This document shows positions 40,354 to 50,529 of a stretch of 64,000 nt of DNA, in pieces (position 1 is the first letter of the stretch; every line of letters begins with the position of its first letter). The position numbers and the translations under genes are program-made. Origin of the DNA: Flavobacteriia bacterium. GTDB lineage: Bacteria; Bacteroidota; Bacteroidia; Flavobacteriales_D; Crocinitomicaceae. The stretch spans positions 1 to 64,000 of the forward strand of contig JACOTM010000020.1 in the NCBI GenBank assembly GCA_016178305.1, written 5' to 3'. The notes under the pieces were generated by a model that was not told the DNA's origin, did no database searches, and saw only the letters and a list, made by a program, of their open reading frames with translations.

Positions 40354-41147
40354 AAAATTGGATTAAAATAGCATTGTGGTCAACGTTTGGATTGACTGTA
40401 ATTTTGCTTTTGAGCATGGTTCGAAGTGCGCAAGATGAATTTGCTATTGAAAAACCCGAAATTATAATACACATCAATGGAGAAAATGCTTTTTTAACCA
40501 AAGATGAATTATTTGACCGTTTAAAACGAAAAGGATTATTTTACCTTGGACAAAATAAAAAAAATTTAAAAGTTCATGCAATTGAAACATATTTGCGTTC
40601 GATGACAGAAGTGAAAGATGCAAAAGTTTTTACGAAAATTGGAGGTGGTTGGACTGTAGAAGTAGAGATTCGAAAACCGATTGCACGAATTTTTAACAAA
40701 TATGGAGAAACTTTTTACCTCGACGACTTGGGTTTTACCATGGCACCATCAACCATTCACACAGCTCGTGTTGTGGTAGTTACAGGAAATATTCCAGACA
40801 AAATTACGTCCCCATCTGTTGAAAAAATAATTAACAATCCATCATGGAAAAGTATTCGAAAAATTGATGATGTGTATCGAATTTCGAGTTATGTTTGTAA
40901 CGATCCATTGCTCCAATCTTTGGTCGGACAAATTCACTTGAAAATAAATGGTGATTTTGTTTTAATTCCTCAGGTTGGTGGGCAAGAAATTATTTTTGGA
41001 ACAGCGTTTTCTGACGAAGAAGTTCGAGAGAAATTCCGCAAGTTAAAAATATTTTATATGGAAGCTATTCCTTACGAGGGGTGGAATAAGTATGAAGAGA
41101 TCAGTTTGAAGTACGATAAACAAATTGTTTGCAAGAAAAAAAGTTAA
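40350..41147 (+). CDS. ftsQ: Division protein FtsQ
   Basis: 265 aa. One N-terminal membrane helix (IALWSTFGLTVILLLSMV), then a periplasmic POTRA-like domain (EIIIHINGENAFLTKDELFDRL) and a beta-rich domain with VEVEIRKPIARIFNKYGETFYLD. Position between murC and ftsA, topology and length identify FtsQ. It ends 1 bp before the ftsA start. Confidence 0.9.
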   Translation: MKNWIKIALWSTFGLTVILLLSMVRSAQDEFAIEKPEIIIHINGENAFLTKDELFDRLKRKGLFYLGQNKKNLKVHAIETYLRSMTEVKDAKVFTKIGGGWTVEVEIRKPIARIFNKYGETFYLDDLGFTMAPSTIHTARVVVVTGNIPDKITSPSVEKIINNPSWKSIRKIDDVYRISSYVCNDPLLQSLVGQIHLKINGDFVLIPQVGGQEIIFGTAFSDEEVREKFRKLKIFYMEAIPYEGWNKYEEISLKYDKQIVCKKKS

Positions 41148-41148
41148 T

Positions 41149-42170
41149 ATGTCAAAAGTAATAGTTGGATTAGATATTGGTACTACAAAAATTGCTTGCT
41201 TTGTTGGTTGTAAAAACGAACATGGTAAGATTGAAATATTATCAATGGGTACGAGTGAGTCTTTAGGAGTTACTCGTGGAGTTGTATCTAATATTGAAAA
41301 AACAGTACAATCAATTCAATTAGCGGTTAAAGAAGCGCAACAAAGAGTTGAAGGAGAATTAGTAATCCGTGTTGTAAATGTTGGTATTGCTGGTCAGCAC
41401 ATTAAGAGCTTGCAACACAGAGGAATTCATACTAGAAACAATGCAAGTACTGAGATTTCTCAAAAAGACATCGATGCCTTGATAGAGGACATGCACAAAT
41501 TGGTCATGTTACCGGGAGAACAAATCATTACCGTTTTGCCTCAAGAATACATTGTAGATAATGAGCAAGGGATTAAAGATCCAATTGGTATGATGGGAGT
41601 TCGTTTAGAAGCGAATTTTCATATTATTATCGGAAACGTTGGTGCTTCAATGAATATCAATAAATGTGTTCACAAAGCAGGATTAGAAGTAAAAGATATT
41701 ATTTTAGAGCCTATCGCATCAGCTGATGCCGTTTTATCAGATGAAGAAAAAGAAGCTGGTATTGTATTAGTAGATATCGGTGGTGGTACAACAGATGTTG
41801 CGATTTTTCATGAAGGGATTATTCGTCATACAGCTGTTATTCCTTTTGGAGGAAACATCATAACAGAAGATATTAAAGAAGGTTGTACGATTATGAAACG
41901 TCAAGCTGAATTATTGAAAGTAAAATTCGGTTCAGCATTGGCAAGTGAAAGTCAAGAAAATGAAATTGTTTGTATTCCTGGATTGAGAGGAAGCCTATGT
42001 ATTCAACAGGTATTGGATTAGTATTAAAAGGCTTCGAATCAGTAAACTCAAATATGGTTCCAGAGGTTGCAAGTACTGGAAAAGTAAGAACAACAGAAAC
42101 ACCAAAAAGAGGTGGTTTTTTTGAAAAAATTGTAAACACAGGAAAAAACTGGTTTGCAGAAGAAGATTAA
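41149..42170 (+). pseudogene. ftsA: ftsA with internal deletion and frameshift
   Basis: Start ATG at 41149 (MSKVIVGLDIGTTKIACFVG), just after the ftsQ stop. The first 280 or so residues are intact FtsA: phosphate-1 loop DIGTTK, the 1C domain, and phosphate-2 VLVDIGGGTTDVAIF. At GLRG (41979-41990) normal homology ends and the frame runs out at 42021. The other frame resumes with RKPMYSTGIGLVLKGFE and the C-terminal amphipathic helix (GFFEKIVNTGKNWFAEED) to 42170. About 100 codons of domains 2A/2B, including the adenosine-binding TGGGS region, are missing, and the reading frame changes. Either a true lesion or a sequence or assembly error. Confidence 0.85.
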
Positions 42171-42205
42171 TAAAAAGAATAACTAACAACAAAAGAATAA
42201 ACACT

Positions 42206-43888
42206 ATGGAATTCGATTTACCAAAAGATACATCTTCAATTATTAAAGTAATTGGTGTTGGAGGAGGAGGAAGCAATGCCGTTAATCACATGTATAACCA
42301 AGGTATTGTTGGAGTTGATTTTATTGTATGTAATACAGATAGACAGGCATTGGATATTTCTCCAGTTCCATTAAAAATTCAATTAGGTGCTTCTTTAACG
42401 GAAGGACGTGGTGCAGGAGCAATTCCAGAAATTGGAAAAAATTCTGCTATTGAGAATATAGATGAAATTAAAGCGTTCTTAAACAAGAATACAAAAATGG
42501 TTTTTGTTACTGCTGGTATGGGTGGTGGAACTGGTACAGGTGCTGCTCCAGTTATCGCACAAGTAGCAAAAGAAATGGGAATATTGACAGTTGGTATCGT
42601 AACAGTACCATTTGGTTTTGAAGGGCGTAAAAGACGTCAACAAGCAGAAGATGGTTTAGATGAAATGCGTAGAAATGTTGATACTTTATTGGTAATCAAC
42701 AATGAACGTTTACGTGAAATTAGCGGAAACTTAACAATTGGAAATGCTTTCATGCAAGCAGATGATGTATTAACAATGGCAGCTAAAGGTATTGCTGAAG
42801 TTATTTCAGTTACGGGTGCGATCAATGTGGATTTCAATGATGTGAACACAGTGATGAAAGACAGCGGTGTTGCAATTATGGGAAGTGCAATGGCTGATGG
42901 TAACGATAGATCAACTAAAGCTGTTCAACAAGCATTGTCTTCTCCATTGTTAAATGATAACGACATCAGCGGTGCAAAATATGTATTGTTAAACATTACT
43001 TATGGAGCCAAAGAAGTATTAATGGATGAAATTACTGAAATCACTGATTTTATTCAAGATCAAGCTGGTTCTACAGCAGATGTTATTTGGGGACATGGAT
43101 ATGATGAAACATTAGGTGATAAAATTTGTGTTACTATCATTGCAACTGGATTTAATTCATCTCCAATTACGGGTTTTGAAAAAGCTCCAGAAAAAACAGT
43201 AAGACCATTGGAAGAGGAGCCTAAAAAAGAAATTACTGCACCGTTGGAATCTCCAACACATATTAATACATTTATTCCAAAAACTGTTTCTGAAACAATT
43301 AATGAAGAACCATTTTTGAAACCTGAGGTTGTTATCAATGAAACTCCTACATTTGTTCCTGAAAATAGAGTTGAATTAACAGAAGAAGTAATTCCTCACA
43401 CACCGATAGAAGCAATCGTTGGTGAAACTATTTCAGAACCTTTCATAAAAAATGAAGAAGTTAAAGTTGAAACACCAAATTTATTTGAATGGGGTGTAGA
43501 AACAACTGCAACGGTTACTCCAACATATACACCTGAACCAGTTCAAGAGCCAGCTAAAGAGGAAGTAAAAAAATTCCAATTAGAGGATGAATTAGAACAA
43601 AAAGCAAATTTAGATAATTACACTGCTCGCCCAGTATTGTCTCAAGAAGAGCAACAAAGAAGAGCACAAGAACGTTTGCAAAGAATTCAAGAATATACTG
43701 CAAAATTAAAAAGAGCAGATGGAATTAATGAATTTGAAAATGAACCAGCTTATGTTCGCCGCAACATTCAATTAGATAATTCAAAACACAGCGAAACGGA
43801 AAGAGTTAGCCGCTTTGGAATATCTGATTCTGACAATGGTACAACATTAAGAAGCAACAATTCATTTTTACACGATAACGTAGATTAA
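42206..43888 (+). CDS. ftsZ: Cell division GTPase FtsZ
   Basis: 560 aa. GTPase core with VIGVGGGGSNAVNHM, NTDRQAL, the tubulin signature GMGGGTGTGAAP (near 110), and NFNDVNTVMKDSG-type T7 loop (VDFNDVNTVM). After about residue 320 a long acidic disordered linker (about 200 residues, rich in E, P, T) leads to a C-terminal peptide SNNSFLHDNVD, which I recall as the Bacteroidota ending in place of the E. coli FtsA/ZipA-binding peptide. Forms the Z-ring; ftsA upstream appears broken. Confidence 0.96.
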   Translation: MEFDLPKDTSSIIKVIGVGGGGSNAVNHMYNQGIVGVDFIVCNTDRQALDISPVPLKIQLGASLTEGRGAGAIPEIGKNSAIENIDEIKAFLNKNTKMVFVTAGMGGGTGTGAAPVIAQVAKEMGILTVGIVTVPFGFEGRKRRQQAEDGLDEMRRNVDTLLVINNERLREISGNLTIGNAFMQADDVLTMAAKGIAEVISVTGAINVDFNDVNTVMKDSGVAIMGSAMADGNDRSTKAVQQALSSPLLNDNDISGAKYVLLNITYGAKEVLMDEITEITDFIQDQAGSTADVIWGHGYDETLGDKICVTIIATGFNSSPITGFEKAPEKTVRPLEEEPKKEITAPLESPTHINTFIPKTVSETINEEPFLKPEVVINETPTFVPENRVELTEEVIPHTPIEAIVGETISEPFIKNEEVKVETPNLFEWGVETTATVTPTYTPEPVQEPAKEEVKKFQLEDELEQKANLDNYTARPVLSQEEQQRRAQERLQRIQEYTAKLKRADGINEFENEPAYVRRNIQLDNSKHSETERVSRFGISDSDNGTTLRSNNSFLHDNVD

Positions 43889-43907
43889 TAATAAAGATTT
43901 TAGAGAA

Positions 43908-43968
43908 TAGAAGCTAGATATTAGAAATTGACTAGTCTAGCTTCTAAAGTCTATAGTCTAATTTCTAA
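43908..43968. repeat. TAGA/TCTA hairpin between ftsZ and yqeY
   Basis: TAGAAGCTAGA (43908-43918) pairs exactly with TCTAGCTTCTA (43936-43946); a second TTAGAAATT/AATTTCTAA pair overlaps (43921-43929, 43960-43968), so alternative hairpins exist. Sequence vocabulary shared with 29852, 56175 and 58081. Confidence 0.65.
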
Positions 43969-43973
43969 AAGAA

Positions 43974-44420
43974 ATGAGTTTTACAGAAAAAATAAATGCA
44001 GATATTAAAACTGCTATGCTTACGAAAGATAAAGATCGTTTAGCAGCATTGAGAGATATCAAATCAAAATTACTTTTAGAAGCGACTTCAGGTTCTGGAG
44101 AAGTAACAGAAGAAGCAGCGATGAAAATTGTAATGAAGTTGCACAAACAAAGAATGGAAACATATACTTTGTATGTACAACAAAACAGAGAAGATTTAGC
44201 TGCGGATGAATTATTTCAAGCAAAAGTTATTGAAGAATATATGCCTAAAATGATGAACGAAGATGAAATTAAGGCAGAAGTTCTTGCCGCTATTACATCA
44301 ACAGGTGCATCTAGCCCACAAGACATGGGTAAAGTTATGGGGATATTAACTGGAAAATTAGCTGGAAAGGCTGATGGTAAAATAATTTCAACATTCGTAA
44401 AAGAGGCATTATCAAAATAA
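43974..44420 (+). CDS. yqeY: GatB/YqeY domain protein
   Basis: 148 aa. MSFTEKINADIKTAMLTKDKDRLAALRDIKSKL and later QAKVIEEYMPKMMNEDEIKAEV are typical of the all-helical YqeY family, related to the tail of GatB (tRNA amidotransferase). A free-standing YqeY probably binds tRNA; its role is unsettled. It is the last gene of the dcw transcript, followed by a terminator. Confidence 0.92.
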   Translation: MSFTEKINADIKTAMLTKDKDRLAALRDIKSKLLLEATSGSGEVTEEAAMKIVMKLHKQRMETYTLYVQQNREDLAADELFQAKVIEEYMPKMMNEDEIKAEVLAAITSTGASSPQDMGKVMGILTGKLAGKADGKIISTFVKEALSK

Positions 44421-44442
44421 ATGCTTAGTTAATAAAAAAGAC

Positions 44443-44473
44443 AAGAGGAGATGTATGTTTCCTCTTTTTTTTT
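44443..44473 (+). terminator. Terminator of the dcw cluster
   Basis: AAGAGGA (44443-44449), loop, TCCTCTT (44460-44466) followed by a run of Ts. Confidence 0.85.
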
Positions 44474-44568
44474 GGCTGTAATTTATAAACATTCTAATCT
44501 TTATTAGTTCTTCCGAATATATTTTTTTAGTTCGAATATTTTTTTTACATTAATAAAAAATAACGACT

Positions 44569-45894
44569 ATGGCTAAGAAACAAAAAATATTTGTGTTAGA
44601 TACTTCCGTTTTATTACATGACCATCTAGCCATCGAAAATTTCGGTACTGATAACGTTTCAATTCCAATTACGGTTCTAGAAGAACTTGATAAATTTAAA
44701 GTTGGAAATGACTCAAAAAATTTCTCGGCAAGGGAAGTCATTCGTTTTATCGATAAATTATCTGGAAATGGTGGTTTGCAAGAATGGATATCATTAGGAA
44801 AAGGACAAGGAAAATTCAAAATTGTTCTCGAATCAAATCCAAAAGAAGTCAATGCTGAATATGTCTATTCTGTTGGAAAAAATGACCATAAGATCATAAA
44901 TGCAGCGTTATATTTAAAAGAAACCGAACCAAATTATGAAGTTCTTTTAATTACGAAAGATATCAATATGCGTATCAAAGCAAAAGCTTTGGGGGTTAAT
45001 GCACAAGATTACGAAACAGGAAAAGTTACGTTAACAGAAATTGACAAATCTGGTGCCTACACTATTGATAATGTAGATTCTGAAGTTATTCGCCATGTTT
45101 TCACTAAAGGTGCAGTTGCAGAAAATGGAATATTAGGAGATAAAAAAATACCAAATGGTTACTATATCTTAAAAAATGGTAAAACATCTTCCTTAGTTGT
45201 CTATAATTCAAAAACAGATCAAATTGAACGAATAGAGAAAGAATTTGTTTATGGAATTAAACCTAAAAATGCTGAACAAGCTTTTGCTTTAAACGCATTG
45301 TTAAACGATGATATAAAGCTTGTAGCAGTTCAAGGTGTTGCAGGCACAGGTAAAACACTGATTGCCTTGGCTTCTGCCTTAGAACAAGCGAAAAGTTACC
45401 AGCAAATAATACTTGCTCGTCCTATTATTCCATTGTCAAATAGAGATATTGGTTTTTTACCAGGCGATGCAAATGATAAAATAAGCCCTTACATGGAACC
45501 ATTATGGGATAATTTAAAATTCATTAAATCCCAATTTGGTGAAAATGAAAAAAAGCATAAAGCGATCCTTGAAATGGAGCAATCCGGTAAGATTATCATT
45601 ACACCTTTAGCTTTTATTCGTGGAAGAAGTTTTTCAAATATTTTGTTCATTATTGATGAGGCACAAAATTTAACACCACATGAAGTTAAAACAATTATTA
45701 CGAGAGCTGGTGAGAATACAAAAATCATTTTCACAGGAGATGTCCATCAAATTGACACCCCTTATTTAGATGAAAACTCAAATGGCTTGGCATATTTGAT
45801 AGACCGATTAAAAGGACGTGATCTCTTTGCACATGTTAAATTAGAGAAAGGAGAGCGTTCCGACTTAGCAAATTTAGCGAACGACTTATTGTAA
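44569..45894 (+). CDS. PIN domain fused to PhoH-like ATPase (YlaK type)
   Basis: 441 aa. N-terminal PIN nuclease domain (FVLDTSVLLHD near residues 6-16, LEELDKFK, ITKDINMRIKAKALG) and a C-terminal PhoH ATPase with Walker A GVAGTGKT (about 256-263), RPIIPLSNRDIGFLPGD and Walker B FIIDEAQNLTP. PIN-PhoH proteins are RNA-unwinding/cleaving enzymes (VapC-like nuclease plus helicase). Free-standing with its own terminator. Confidence 0.93.
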   Translation: MAKKQKIFVLDTSVLLHDHLAIENFGTDNVSIPITVLEELDKFKVGNDSKNFSAREVIRFIDKLSGNGGLQEWISLGKGQGKFKIVLESNPKEVNAEYVYSVGKNDHKIINAALYLKETEPNYEVLLITKDINMRIKAKALGVNAQDYETGKVTLTEIDKSGAYTIDNVDSEVIRHVFTKGAVAENGILGDKKIPNGYYILKNGKTSSLVVYNSKTDQIERIEKEFVYGIKPKNAEQAFALNALLNDDIKLVAVQGVAGTGKTLIALASALEQAKSYQQIILARPIIPLSNRDIGFLPGDANDKISPYMEPLWDNLKFIKSQFGENEKKHKAILEMEQSGKIIITPLAFIRGRSFSNILFIIDEAQNLTPHEVKTIITRAGENTKIIFTGDVHQIDTPYLDENSNGLAYLIDRLKGRDLFAHVKLEKGERSDLANLANDLL

Positions 45895-45917
45895 CAAAAA
45901 ATCAGAAAATTAATCTA

Positions 45918-45950
45918 CGAGGCTATCCCCAAAGGTAGCCTTGTTTTTTA
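45918..45950 (+). terminator. Rho-independent terminator of the PIN-PhoH gene
   Basis: AGGCTA (45920-45925), loop, TAGCCT (45936-45941), then TGTTTTTTA. Confidence 0.75.
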
Positions 45951-45983
45951 TTGGATAAATCCCATATCCAAACGCCGCATTAT

Positions 45984-46952
45984 TTAAATCTCCCTATCCA
46001 TTAAATACGCAGCTAATTCAAACAAAGGTTTTTTCTTGTCAGTTGAAATATTGATTTTATGTAATGCTTCTTTTGCTATGGAATAATGAATCTGCATAAT
46101 TTCTTTGCATTTTTCTTTTATTCCCATTCCATCAAATAAATGTCGAACAGCAATAACTTTAAATTCCAAATCTTTCTCTTCCAAAAGTATTGTCAATTCC
46201 TCTTTTTGAAAATCACTTGCAATCTCAAATGCCTTCAAGAACAACAATGTTTTTTTATTGCTAATCACATCTCCCCCTACTTGTTTGCCAAATTTTTCTG
46301 GATCAGCATATAAGTCTAAAATATCATCTTGAATTTGAAAAGCTATACCTATGTGTTGTCCAAATTCATATATTAATTCCTTATTTTCTAAAGATGTTTC
46401 AGCAACTATTGCCCCCATCTCTAACGCACAACCTAATAAAACAGAAGTTTTAAGTCGAATCATTTCAATATATTCAGCAATTGTAACATCATTTCGAGAT
46501 TCAAAATCCATATCCATTTGTTGCCCTTCACAAACTTCAACCGCAGTTTTATTAAACACAGTCAACAACTCTGCTACAATACTTGAATTTTGTTTTGCTA
46601 ATTCTTGATATGCTTTAACTAAAAGTACATCTCCTGATAAAATTGCAATATTTTGATTCCATTTAGAATGTACCGTATCTTTTCCTCTTCGAATAGGCGC
46701 TTCATCCATGATGTCATCATGAATTAAAGAAAAATTATGAAACAATTCAATAGCCAAGGCAGACGGTAAAGCATTCTTACAATCAATATTAAATGCATCT
46801 GCGCTCATCAATGTTAACATTGGACGCATCCTCTTCCCTCCTAAATCTAAAAAATAGCGTAACGGATCGTATAAATTGGATGGTTTCGCAGGGAATGTTA
46901 AATCTCCTAACCCTTTTTCAATAATCTGAGAAAAATAGTGAATTGATTGCAT
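45984..46952 (-). CDS. Polyprenyl diphosphate synthase
   Basis: 322 aa trans-isoprenyl synthase: GGKRMRP, first Asp motif LIHDDIMDEAPIRRG (DD at 79-80), DVLLVKAYQEL, and second Asp motif QIQDDILD. Makes farnesyl, geranylgeranyl or longer chain diphosphates; product length cannot be read with certainty. Its start overlaps the rmlA stop by 1 bp (TAATG), so the two are co-translated; rmlA precedes it in transcription. Confidence 0.93.
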   Translation of the reverse strand: MQSIHYFSQIIEKGLGDLTFPAKPSNLYDPLRYFLDLGGKRMRPMLTLMSADAFNIDCKNALPSALAIELFHNFSLIHDDIMDEAPIRRGKDTVHSKWNQNIAILSGDVLLVKAYQELAKQNSSIVAELLTVFNKTAVEVCEGQQMDMDFESRNDVTIAEYIEMIRLKTSVLLGCALEMGAIVAETSLENKELIYEFGQHIGIAFQIQDDILDLYADPEKFGKQVGGDVISNKKTLLFLKAFEIASDFQKEELTILLEEKDLEFKVIAVRHLFDGMGIKEKCKEIMQIHYSIAKEALHKINISTDKKKPLFELAAYLMDREI

Positions 46953-47815
46953 TAATCTTTGACTAAATTTAATAAATATGAGCCATAACCGCTTTTTACT
47001 AAAGATTGAGCTAAAGATTTTAATTGTTCTTTAGAAATAAATCCATTGCGATAAGCTACTTCTTCAATACAACCTATTTTCAAACCTTGTCTTTCTTCGA
47101 TAACTTGAACAAATTGTCCTGCTTGCATTAAAGAAGGAAACGTTCCTGTATCTAACCAAGCTGTGCCACGATTTAATATAGCAACTTTTAATTTATTTTG
47201 CCTTAAATATTCAGCATTAATATCTGTAATTTCGAATTCACCGCGAGCCGAAGGTTTTAAATTTTTGGCAATTTCAATAACACTGTTGTCATAAAAATAT
47301 AAACCCGGAACAGCATAATTGGATTTAGGATTAACTGGTTTTTCTTCTATCGACTTTGCATTCATTGCATTATCAAATTCAACAACACCATACCTTTCAG
47401 GATCACTAACATGATAAGCATATACAACGCCACCTTCTACATTGACATTTTCTTTCAATAAATTCCCCATTCCAACACCGTAAAAAATATTATCGCCAAG
47501 AATTAATGCTACTTTATCTTTTCCAATAAATTCTTCTCCGATAACAAATGCTTGTGCTAGTCCATTAGGTACCTCTTGTACTTTGTAAGTAAATTTACAA
47601 CCTAACTGCGTACCATCTCCTAATAGCTTTTCAAAATGAGGCAAATCATGTGGCGTAGAAATAATCAGAATATCCTTTATTCCAGCACTCATTAAACTAG
47701 ATAACGGATAATAAATCATAGGTTTATCATAAATCGGCATCAATTGTTTACTAATTGCCAATGTTAATGGATGTAACCTCGTACCAGAACCTCCTGCAAG
47801 AATAATTCCTTTCAT
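46952..47815 (-). CDS. rmlA: Glucose-1-phosphate thymidylyltransferase RmlA
   Basis: 287 aa nucleotidyltransferase: [67 protein letters not shown], and [10 protein letters not shown]. Makes dTDP-glucose, first step to dTDP-rhamnose. None of rmlB, C or D is adjacent, so it is away from its usual operon. It follows the RND gene by 17 bp. Confidence 0.94.
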   Translation of the reverse strand: MKGIILAGGSGTRLHPLTLAISKQLMPIYDKPMIYYPLSSLMSAGIKDILIISTPHDLPHFEKLLGDGTQLGCKFTYKVQEVPNGLAQAFVIGEEFIGKDKVALILGDNIFYGVGMGNLLKENVNVEGGVVYAYHVSDPERYGVVEFDNAMNAKSIEEKPVNPKSNYAVPGLYFYDNSVIEIAKNLKPSARGEFEITDINAEYLRQNKLKVAILNRGTAWLDTGTFPSLMQAGQFVQVIEERQGLKIGCIEEVAYRNGFISKEQLKSLAQSLVKSGYGSYLLNLVKD

Positions 47816-47832
47816 CGTAAATAGCGTTATCG

Positions 47833-50457
47833 TTATATTTTCTTCGTTGATTCCACTTGAAGTTGATCATTTTCATAATCAATTTCTTCATCGTATATAT
47901 CAAAAAATGGTTCTTTGAAAGATTTAGTTGTAATTTTTCTTTCCAAACTTAGAAGTAAAGCTGGTAGAATAATTAAATTCGTCATCATCCCAACTAAAAT
48001 AGTCAATGAAACTAGCATCCCTAAAGCTTTTGTTCCTCCAAATTGAGAAAAAGCGAACATAATAAATCCAAAAAATAAAATTACAGAAGTATAAAATATA
48101 CCTAATCCTGTTTCTCTCAAAGAAAGTAGAATAGAATATTTAATATCCCACATGTGCAGCTTGAGTTCCTGCCTATATTTGGCTAAAAATAAAATCGCAT
48201 TATCAACTGTAATTCCTAAAGCAATACCAAAAACCAATAAAGTTGAAGGTTTTAACGGAATTTGAAAATAGCCCATAATTCCTGCTGTAAACAATAAAGG
48301 AATAACATTGGGAATCATAGAAATCATAATAATTCTAAATGATCTGAACAAAACAGCCATTAATGCTGCAATAGATAAAATTGCAAAAACTAAACTTTGA
48401 ACCAAGTTAATAAATAAATATTTTGTACCTTCAGAAACAACTACAGAAGTACCTGTAAATGTTAAATCATAATATTCTTTATCAATAGCTTTTCTTAATA
48501 TGTGCTTAAAATAGGGTTTCTTAATATAACTATTTATTTTTTCTGGATTCATGTCAAATGACAATTGAACTTCATCATTTCCTTTTGACAATATAGAAGT
48601 AACACTATTAAAAACATTTGAATATGTATAAATAATAGAATCAACATAACTTGTTTTACCTTTCAAATAAAGATTATATAGACGCTCTATATCTTTTTTA
48701 TCCGGATTCAATAATGCATCAACTTCGGCTTTTAAAGTATCCACTTTTTGAGCTACTTGATACGAACCTAAATCTTTCATTTGTGTTCGGATTCTTAAAG
48801 TAGTATTTAAGGTATCTACCAATTCTTTTAAGGAAAGATTCCCCCCATTTGCACTACTAATATCAAATTTATCAATGTATTTTTTAAGTTTCAATTTATC
48901 TTTATTTGAAACTAATTTATATTGACTTGGATTATTTCCATAGTAAGCCATATTGATCGCTTTAATAAAATCAACCAACGATAAACTTTTTGAAAACAAA
49001 GTATCTTCTGCAAATTTTTCTTGAATTGCTTCTACTTTATTCAGCGTTTCATTTTTAAATAAACGTCCTTTTTCTTTATAATTGATCGTCATTTCAAAAG
49101 GAATTGAACCACCAAAATTCTTTTCAATAAATTTCAAATCAACTAAAATCGGATCATCTTTTGGTAAATCTCCTGTTACATTACCAGTAGCAGTGATTTT
49201 TGTCATTCCATAAATACTAACAATTGTTAATAAAACGGAACCTATGTATATCCATTTTCTTTTAGTAGAAACTAAATGAACTATTTTTTCAATAAATCCT
49301 TTTGAATATACGCGATATAAGTGCTTTAAATGTCTAGGTTTTGGTGGTTTTGAAAAAGAAGCAATAATTGGAATGATGCAAATTGAAAGAACAAACACAA
49401 CCATGATGTTTACGCTGGAAATGATTCCAAATTCAGCTAATTTATCAGAACTTGTAAACGTACAAAAACCTACAGCTGTAGTTAAATTGGTTAAAAAAGT
49501 TACTGATCCAATTCTACGAATCATCGTATATAAAGCCTTTATTTTATTGCCATGTAAGACATATTCCTGATGGTATCGGGTGACTAAAAATACACAATTT
49601 GGAACGCCTATCACAATCATTAATGGAGGTATTAATGCCATCATAATTGAGATTTTGAAACCAAGTAAACCAATTGAACCTAAAGCCCAAATTACGGAAA
49701 CAAAAACAACGATATTACACTGAATTACAACCCTTAATGATCTAAAAAAGATATATAACAATAAAGAAGAAGCGAATACAGAAAGTGCTAAGAAAATATA
49801 CATTTCATTCAAAATACGTTTTCCAATTACAACTCTCATGTGCGGTAAACCAGCGAAATGAGGTTTTCCGAAATATTTAGAATAAGTTTCTGCAAGAGCC
49901 TCAATCTGGAAAACAACTTTCGATTTTTTCTTATCTGCTAAAGCTTTTTCATTCATTCCAATCATTATCAAAGAAACTTTCGAATCATCATTGTATAATA
50001 ATTTATTGTAAATGGGATTTCTTCGAATTTCCTTTTTAATAGAATCCATCGTCTTTTCATGGAATGTTAAATCAGAAAATATTTTTCGAATTTCAAATCT
50101 ATTTTGTTCAATGTTGTTTGAAATTGTATATAAAGTTGCTTCTGATATTACATTAACAACACCATCGAATTTCAGAATCGAATCCCCTAATTCTTTCCAT
50201 TTAATAAAATTCTTCTTATCGTATAATGAATCTGATTTTACAGCAATAACAAGCGTAGAGCCATCTTCACCAAACTGTGCTTTAAATTTCAAATAATCTG
50301 CTTGAGCTGGGGAATCTTTAGGTAAAGTATTTCCGTATCTATTGTCAACTTTAAGAGAAGTTACTGCGTAATAGCCTAAGAAAACTGTCAGTAAAGCAAT
50401 GACTGTCAATACAAACAATCTATTTCTTAAAATTAAACTAGCTAAAACTTTCCACAT
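47833..50457 (-). CDS. RND-superfamily (MMPL/patched-like) membrane exporter
   Basis: 874 aa with the twofold RND layout: membrane helix near residue 15-33, a large periplasmic loop, about five helices (near 220-380), then the same pattern again (about 425, periplasmic loop, 690-855). Typical pieces are [20 protein letters not shown] and [21 protein letters not shown], where the conserved Asp of the proton pathway is present. Such proteins export lipids, hopanoids or fatty acids. The substrate is unknown; it heads the rmlA-polyprenyl synthase run. Confidence 0.9.
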   Translation of the reverse strand: MWKVLASLILRNRLFVLTVIALLTVFLGYYAVTSLKVDNRYGNTLPKDSPAQADYLKFKAQFGEDGSTLVIAVKSDSLYDKKNFIKWKELGDSILKFDGVVNVISEATLYTISNNIEQNRFEIRKIFSDLTFHEKTMDSIKKEIRRNPIYNKLLYNDDSKVSLIMIGMNEKALADKKKSKVVFQIEALAETYSKYFGKPHFAGLPHMRVVIGKRILNEMYIFLALSVFASSLLLYIFFRSLRVVIQCNIVVFVSVIWALGSIGLLGFKISIMMALIPPLMIVIGVPNCVFLVTRYHQEYVLHGNKIKALYTMIRRIGSVTFLTNLTTAVGFCTFTSSDKLAEFGIISSVNIMVVFVLSICIIPIIASFSKPPKPRHLKHLYRVYSKGFIEKIVHLVSTKRKWIYIGSVLLTIVSIYGMTKITATGNVTGDLPKDDPILVDLKFIEKNFGGSIPFEMTINYKEKGRLFKNETLNKVEAIQEKFAEDTLFSKSLSLVDFIKAINMAYYGNNPSQYKLVSNKDKLKLKKYIDKFDISSANGGNLSLKELVDTLNTTLRIRTQMKDLGSYQVAQKVDTLKAEVDALLNPDKKDIERLYNLYLKGKTSYVDSIIYTYSNVFNSVTSILSKGNDEVQLSFDMNPEKINSYIKKPYFKHILRKAIDKEYYDLTFTGTSVVVSEGTKYLFINLVQSLVFAILSIAALMAVLFRSFRIIMISMIPNVIPLLFTAGIMGYFQIPLKPSTLLVFGIALGITVDNAILFLAKYRQELKLHMWDIKYSILLSLRETGLGIFYTSVILFFGFIMFAFSQFGGTKALGMLVSLTILVGMMTNLIILPALLLSLERKITTKSFKEPFFDIYDEEIDYENDQLQVESTKKI

Positions 50458-50529
50458 ATTTTATTATATCTTGAAAAATGAACCGATAAAGTTAATAATT
50501 TATTTCGGTATTAATATTTCTACTTCTTT

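Noticed and set aside
41997-42170. C-terminal ftsA piece as a separate gene
   Set aside because: It continues normal FtsA sequence (YSTGIGLVLKGFE); a start there would be artificial, so it is joined into the ftsA lesion.
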